Shown one piece after another: positions 48,620 through 52,270 of a DNA stretch of 52,270 nucleotides. This DNA is from an uncultured Microbacterium sp. (GTDB lineage: Bacteria > Actinomycetota > Actinomycetes > Actinomycetales > Microbacteriaceae). Location of the stretch: NCBI GenBank assembly GCA_913774845.1, contig CAJYJO010000027.1, positions 1 to 52,270 of the forward strand, written 5' to 3'. The notes under the pieces are model-generated. The model was not told the origin of the DNA and searched no databases. It saw only the letters and a list, made by a program, of their open reading frames with translations. Each line of letters begins with the position of its first letter. The stretch's first letter is position 1. The position numbers and the translations under genes are program-made.

Positions 48620-49612
48620 TCAGTACCAGCCGGTCGACTGGGAGTGGCCCCAGGCGCCGCACGGCGTCCCGTAACGACCCGAGATGTAGCCGAGTCCCCA
48701 CGAGATCTGCGTGGCGGCGTTGGTCTCCCAGTCGGCACCGGCCGACGACATCTTGCTGCCCGGCAGGGCCTGCGGGATGCCGTAGGCGCCGCTGCCGGCG
48801 TTGTAGGCGCGGTAGTTCCAGCCCGACTCCTTGTTCCAGAGCGAGACGAGGCACGAGAACTGGTCGTCGCCCCAGCCGCGGCCGGCGAGCATGTCCCGCG
48901 CGGTCGCCTGTGCGCCCGCGACGCTGTTGTCGCCCGAGCCGCCCCCAGAGGGGAAGGGAGCCGACGATCCGCCGCCTCCGCTGCTGCCGGAGCTCGACGA
49001 GGACGCGGCCTTCTCGGCGGCGGCCTTCTCTGCGGCCGCCTTCGCGGCGGCGGCTTCGGCCTCCTGGCGCGCCTTCTCGGCGGCCTCTTCCTCCGCCTTC
49101 TTGGCGACCGCGGCGTCGAGTCCTCCGCGCAGTTCGGCGACACGCTGGTCGACCGAGGCGGAGGCCGCGGCGACCTCTTCGGCGAGGGCGGGCAGGAACG
49201 TTTCCGGCAGGGTCGAGGCCGCCTCGAGGCGGTCCGTCGCCTGCTGCAGAGCGGCGGTGTCGACCGTGGCGGGCTGACCGATGTCGAGACCGGATGCCGC
49301 GATGTCGTTCTGCACGCTCGCGGCGGCCTGCATCGAGGTGGAGGCGGCGGTCTCCGCCGTCTCGGCCTGCGTCTTCTCGGGGCCGGGGGGAGCGGCGAGG
49401 ACGGTGGGGGTGATCGAGGAAGCGAGCGAGAACCTCGCCGTCGACAGGTCGGTGGGGGAGGCGGTGGCGGCCGGCGCGGTGCCGGTGAGAGCCGCGGCCG
49501 CGACCACGCCGAGCACGAGCGCTCCCACGGTCGTCACGGGGCGACGACGAGTGCGGCGGGCGGCGAGGCGGCGGTCACGACGATTGGAGGAGGACGTCGA
49601 GTCAGAGCGCAT
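48620..49612 (-). CDS. Secreted aggregation-promoting-factor / transglycosylase-like protein (copy 2)
   Basis: A 330-residue exported wall protein, paralog of the one at 42272-43180. Signal peptide about 25-52 (VTTVGALVLGVVAAAALTG, cleavage near ATA). Then a helical region, an Ala/Glu/Lys coiled coil (AEKARQEAEAAAAKAAAEKA), a Ser/Gly linker and the C-terminal lysozyme-like domain with SCLVSLWNKESGWNYRAY, GIPQALPGSKMS and RYGTPCGAWGHSQ. The two cysteines match those of copy 1. It ends four bases from the helicase stop. The ATG at 49612 has no good ribosome binding site; an AACCGGTT palindrome (49615-49622) lies just before it. Confidence 0.88.
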   Translation of the reverse strand: MRSDSTSSSNRRDRRLAARRTRRRPVTTVGALVLGVVAAAALTGTAPAATASPTDLSTARFSLASSITPTVLAAPPGPEKTQAETAETAASTSMQAAASVQNDIAASGLDIGQPATVDTAALQQATDRLEAASTLPETFLPALAEEVAAASASVDQRVAELRGGLDAAVAKKAEEEAAEKARQEAEAAAAKAAAEKAAAEKAASSSSSGSSGGGGSSAPFPSGGGSGDNSVAGAQATARDMLAGRGWGDDQFSCLVSLWNKESGWNYRAYNAGSGAYGIPQALPGSKMSSAGADWETNAATQISWGLGYISGRYGTPCGAWGHSQSTGWY

Positions 49613-49877
49613 AGAACCGGTTTCACGTGAGGGGAGGACGGTGCGGGTGTCACCGTCCGACCCGCGTCAGCGGGCACAAGACGGGGAGCCTGGCACGTGT
49701 TTCTGGATGCCACCTGGGCGGATCGCCCCGTCGGACCGGCGGAAAAGCGCCGATCCGACCGGAATCGTCGCCAGCGGGAGGCGCGATCTGAACAGGCTGT
49801 CTCCGCGTGCGCGGGCGGCGAGATGTCCGCGAATGACAGGCATCCGCAGCCGGTGGGCGGCGACAGGCGCGGTGCGT

Positions 49878-49883
49878 TAGACT
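49878..49883 (+). promoter_or_regulatory. -10 box TAGACT of rpsA
   Basis: TAGACT would start transcription near 49890, about 178 bases before the rpsA start. Confidence 0.5.
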
Positions 49884-49885
49884 GA

Positions 49886-49929
49886 GATGTCACACGTGGG
49901 TCCTGCCTGTCTGGTGGACCCGTGACATC
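49886..49929 (+). promoter_or_regulatory. Hairpin at the beginning of the rpsA leader
   Basis: GATGTCAC (49886-49893) plus GGGTCC (49898-49903) pair with GGACCC (49916-49921) plus GTGACATC (49922-49929); a 4-base bulge interrupts one side. S1 mRNAs are autoregulated in some bacteria, so a control role is conceivable. Confidence 0.4.
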
Positions 49930-50067
49930 GCACAAACAATCCGCTTCGCTTCGACTCGTGGTTGGAGTCCGCCCTCCGGGCGGCGTCAGCCCGATGGCCC
50001 CGGTCTTCGGATCGACGGGCGCTGGAGTCGGAGCCCGACACCACACCCAACTAGGACAACCCACTAC

Positions 50068-51522
50068 ATGACTACCGCAACGACCGCCCCGGCTACCAAG
50101 CAGGTCGCGATCAACGACATCGGCTCCGCCGAAGACTTCCTGGCCGCGGTCGAGAAGACGCTCAAGTTCTTCAACGACGGCGACCTCATCGAAGGCACCG
50201 TGGTGAAGATCGACCGCGACGAGGTCCTCCTCGACGTCGGTTACAAGACCGAGGGCGTCATCCCCTCCCGCGAGCTCTCGATCAAGCACGACGTCGACCC
50301 CAACGAGGTCGTCAACGTCGGCGACCACGTCGAGGCCCTCGTTCTCCAGAAGGAGGACAAGGAAGGCCGCCTCATCCTGTCCAAGAAGCGTGCGCAGTAC
50401 GAGCGCGCGTGGGGCGACGTCGAGAAGATCAAGGAGAACGACGGTGTTGTCACCGGTTCCGTGATCGAGGTCGTCAAGGGTGGTCTCATCGTCGACATCG
50501 GCCTCCGCGGCTTCCTCCCGGCCTCGCTCATCGAGCTGCGCCGCGTCCGCGACCTCACGCCGTACCTCGGTCAGGAGATCGAGGCCAAGATCCTCGAGCT
50601 CGACAAGAACCGCAACAACGTCGTGCTCTCGCGCCGCGCCCTGCTGGAGCAGACGCAGTCCGAGTCGCGTACCACGTTCCTCAACAACCTCCACAAGGGC
50701 CAGGTCCGCAAGGGCACGGTCTCGTCGATCGTCAACTTCGGTGCGTTCGTCGACCTGGGTGGCGTCGACGGTCTCGTCCACGTCTCCGAGCTCTCGTGGA
50801 AGCACATCGAGCACGCTTCCGAGGTCGTCGAGGTGGGCCAGGAGGTCACCGTCGAGATCCTCGAGGTCGACCTCGACCGCGAGCGCGTGTCCCTCTCGCT
50901 CAAGGCGACGCAGGAAGACCCGTGGCAGGTGTTCGCCCGTACCCACGCGATCGGCCAGATCGCTCCGGGCAAGGTCACCAAGCTCGTTCCCTTCGGTGCG
51001 TTCGTCCGCGTGGCCGACGGCATCGAGGGCCTCGTGCACATCTCCGAGCTGTCGGGCAAGCACGTCGAGCTCGCCGAGCAGGTCGTGTCGGTCGGCGAAG
51101 AGGTCTTCGTCAAGATCATCGACATCGACCTCGAGCGTCGTCGCATCTCGCTGTCGCTCAAGCAGGCCAACGAGTCGGTCGACCCCAACGGCACCGAGTT
51201 CGACCCGGCGCTGTACGGCATGGCGACCGAGTACGACGAGCGTGGCGAGTACAAGTACCCCGAGGGCTTCGACCCCGAGTCCGGTGCCTGGCTCGAGGGC
51301 TTCGACGCTCAGCGCGAGCAGTGGGAGCAGGAGTACGCCGCTGCCCAGGGTCGCTGGGAGGCCCACAAGGCTGCCGTCACCAAGGCCCTCGAGGCCGAGG
51401 CCGCCAACCCGACGGACTCCGGTTCGTTCGGTGGATCCTTCTCGTCCGAGTCGCCCGCCCAGGGCACCCTCGCCGACGACGAGTCGCTGGCCGCGCTTCG
51501 CGAGAAGCTCTCCGGTCGCTGA
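50068..51522 (+). CDS. rpsA: 30S ribosomal protein S1
   Basis: A 484-residue protein with four S1 RNA-binding domains, about 36-105, 121-190, 207-277 and 293-363. Each has the S1 pattern, for example GTVVKIDRDEVLLDVGYKTE, GSVIEVVKGGLIVDIGLRGF, GTVSSIVNFGAFVDLGGVDG and GKVTKLVPFGAFVRVADGIE. A C-terminal tail rich in acidic and Ala residues follows. Four-domain S1 is usual in Actinobacteria; leaderless messages, common here, do not need S1 for initiation. It is preceded by a long structured leader and followed by an 18-bp terminator stem. Confidence 0.98.
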   Translation: MTTATTAPATKQVAINDIGSAEDFLAAVEKTLKFFNDGDLIEGTVVKIDRDEVLLDVGYKTEGVIPSRELSIKHDVDPNEVVNVGDHVEALVLQKEDKEGRLILSKKRAQYERAWGDVEKIKENDGVVTGSVIEVVKGGLIVDIGLRGFLPASLIELRRVRDLTPYLGQEIEAKILELDKNRNNVVLSRRALLEQTQSESRTTFLNNLHKGQVRKGTVSSIVNFGAFVDLGGVDGLVHVSELSWKHIEHASEVVEVGQEVTVEILEVDLDRERVSLSLKATQEDPWQVFARTHAIGQIAPGKVTKLVPFGAFVRVADGIEGLVHISELSGKHVELAEQVVSVGEEVFVKIIDIDLERRRISLSLKQANESVDPNGTEFDPALYGMATEYDERGEYKYPEGFDPESGAWLEGFDAQREQWEQEYAAAQGRWEAHKAAVTKALEAEAANPTDSGSFGGSFSSESPAQGTLADDESLAALREKLSGR

Positions 51523-51533
51523 TCCGACTCACG

Positions 51534-51571
51534 CCGAAGGCCGGTACCTCCTCGGAGGTGCCGGCCTTCGG
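51534..51571 (+). terminator. Terminator of rpsA
   Basis: CCGAAGGCCGGTACCTCC (51534-51551) pairs over 18 bases, one of them a G-U pair, with 51554-51571. It begins 12 bases after the rpsA stop and is followed by TCGTTCC. Confidence 0.8.
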
Positions 51572-51615
51572 TCGTTCCCGGGCGCAAGCCCTGGTCGCCG
51601 TCCCGGGGGAGCGGG

Positions 51616-51621
51616 CAAGAT
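51616..51621 (+). promoter_or_regulatory. -10 box CAAGAT of the small membrane protein gene
   Basis: CAAGAT, six bases, then the ATG at 51628; a variant of the leaderless layout. Confidence 0.4.
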
Positions 51622-51627
51622 GAACCC

Positions 51628-51801
51628 ATGGCTTCTCGACTTCCGATCCTCATCACCATCGCCGGCGTCGCCGTGCTGTTCCTCGCGATCGCCTTCGTGT
51701 TCGCGCTCGTCCTCGGGGCGATGTTCTTCGGCGGCGTCGAGTTCACGGGTGGACACATGGATGCCGCTGCTTCGTCAGCTGCGTACCGACTCGCGGCGTG
51801 A
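51628..51801 (+). CDS. Small single-helix membrane protein
   Basis: A 57-residue protein: RLPILITIAGVAVLFLAIAF and the following VFALVLGAMFFGG form one long hydrophobic segment (about 5-37). A short polar tail ends in DAAASSAAYRLAA. Codons end mostly in G/C, and the frame is bracketed by a promoter-like box and a strong hairpin 9 bases after its stop, which supports a real gene. I recognise no family. Confidence 0.6.
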   Translation: MASRLPILITIAGVAVLFLAIAFVFALVLGAMFFGGVEFTGGHMDAAASSAAYRLAA

Positions 51802-51810
51802 TCCCGACCT

Positions 51811-51842
51811 GACGGAGGGGTCGGTCGACCGGCCCCTCCGTC
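51811..51842 (+). terminator. Hairpin terminator before the rRNA operon
   Basis: GACGGAGGGG (51811-51820) pairs with CCCCTCCGTC (51833-51842), with a palindromic GGTCGACC loop. It separates the small membrane protein gene from the rRNA promoters. Confidence 0.75.
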
Positions 51843-51910
51843 GTCCCCGGGTGGTCGATCCGCGTGTTCCCGGGGGTGTGGGGGTGCGACACGCCCGGGA
51901 TGTGGGTGGA

Positions 51911-51940
51911 TTGGCTGTGTGGGCGGGTGCGACGTAGAGT
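51911..51940 (+). promoter_or_regulatory. rRNA operon promoter P1
   Basis: TTGGCT (51911-51916), 18 bases, TAGAGT (51935-51940). This is one of the few places in the window with both hexamers, as expected for rRNA promoters. The downstream region becomes strikingly A/T-richer than the genes. Confidence 0.55.
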
Positions 51941-52026
51941 TTTACTTGTTCGCCCCACAGGGGAGAGCGGAGCGGCCGGAAGGCCCCGCGTCCTCTCAAG
52001 TGGTGGACCGCTCCCGACATTAAGTC

Positions 52027-52055
52027 TTGAGAGTTTCGGCTTTCTTGTCTACAGT
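52027..52055 (+). promoter_or_regulatory. rRNA operon promoter P2
   Basis: TTGAGA (52027-52032), 17 bases, TACAGT (52050-52055). A further A/T-rich CATATATAG at 52141-52149 could be a third -10. Confidence 0.55.
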
Positions 52056-52270
52056 TGGGGTCCTGCCATTCGGCGCACATCCATCGTTCGATCGCCTCTT
52101 CAGTGAGGTGTGTTCGTGGTGGTGTGCGTGTTGTGGTGGGCATATATAGAAGTGAACTGCCTCACGGTTGGTCTTGGTTGACTGTTTCTGTGGGTGCGTC
52201 CGTTCCTTGAGAACTCAACAGCGTGCACTTGTCAAATGCCAATTTATTCCTCGTCGGTCCGTGTTTGCGG
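52056..52270 (+). other. rRNA operon leader (16S gene expected just beyond the window)
   Basis: Lower-GC sequence with no reading frame. TTGAGAACTCAACAGCGTGC at 52207-52226 and the following CACTTGTCAAATGCC closely resemble the leader found before 16S rRNA in Microbacterium-type genomes, stated from familiarity. The 16S start itself (AGAGTTTGATCCTGG) is not in the window. Confidence 0.65.

Larger units (their letters stand above)
49613..50067. other. Region between the wall protein and rpsA: promoter and long rpsA leader
   Basis: 455 bases without a supported gene. The left part contains the promoter of the wall protein gene. The right part contains the rpsA promoter (TAGACT at 49878-49883), a large hairpin (49886-49929) and a smaller one, CCGCCC/GGGCGG (49969-49983), before the rpsA ATG at 50068. 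The leader of about 180 bases is long for this genome. Confidence 0.55.

Overview
The window comes from a high-GC actinobacterium, most likely a Microbacterium or close relative (Microbacteriaceae). The basis is the strong G/C bias at third codon positions, the ctaE/trpD arrangement, actinobacterial families (SCO4848-type membrane protein, DUF3054, HxlR/NmrA pair, Corynebacterium-type ArsR with an N-terminal Cys-Cys pair) and an rRNA leader of Microbacteriaceae type at the right edge. It looks like ordinary chromosome: I see no integrase, transposase, phage gene, tRNA or CRISPR array, and codon use looks even throughout.

Layout. 1-9.1 kb: ctaE (reverse), trpD, a PHP hydrolase, a stand-alone 5'-3' exonuclease, a YchJ-type protein, an NAD(P)-binding protein overlapping a PEP mutase/isocitrate lyase-type enzyme, a LON-domain protein, and an HxlR regulator coupled to a FUSC transporter and divergent from an NmrA-type oxidoreductase. 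9.1-13.3 kb: TraR/DksA-type zinc protein, small membrane protein, MFS carrier, second YidC-type insertase with a small membrane partner, ACT protein, DUF3054. 13.3-18.7 kb: VanZ-like protein, two-component system, phosphoesterase, VanY-type D,D-carboxypeptidase, fatty acid desaturase, cold shock protein. 19-28.4 kb: PPOX-family protein, DUF2256 plus bacterial cryptochrome/photolyase, a repeat-rich gap, catalase, EEP phosphatase plus glycosyltransferase, TrhO, M19 dipeptidase, GNAT. 28.3-34.4 kb: flavin oxidoreductase, an arsenic cluster (arsR / arsC, flavoprotein, arsN-type acetyltransferase), msrB-msrA, SDR. 34.5-41.9 kb: a trans-membrane flavin electron chain (ferric-reductase type, FMN-binding protein, ApbE), a second two-component system behind a small unknown gene, NUDIX, pgi. 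42-49.6 kb: two paralogous secreted transglycosylase-like proteins in opposite orientation flank a PadR regulator, an AarF/UbiB kinase and a 990-residue helicase with a membrane hairpin. 50-52.3 kb: rpsA, a tiny membrane protein, and the promoter and leader region of an rRNA operon whose 16S gene should begin just outside the window.

Several patterns cut across genes. Many genes lack a Shine-Dalgarno and instead have a TANNNT box ending 6-7 bases before the start codon, which indicates leaderless transcription. The heptamer GGATGCC/GGCATCC is strongly over-represented, even forcing the rare Ala codon GCA. Three promoters around the first two-component system share a TATCG direct repeat with 11-bp spacing, which suggests a small cell-wall regulon (vanZ-like, vanY-like, the regulator itself). 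The most unusual proteins are the membrane-anchored helicase and a photolyase of the iron-sulfur family that has lost the cluster cysteines.
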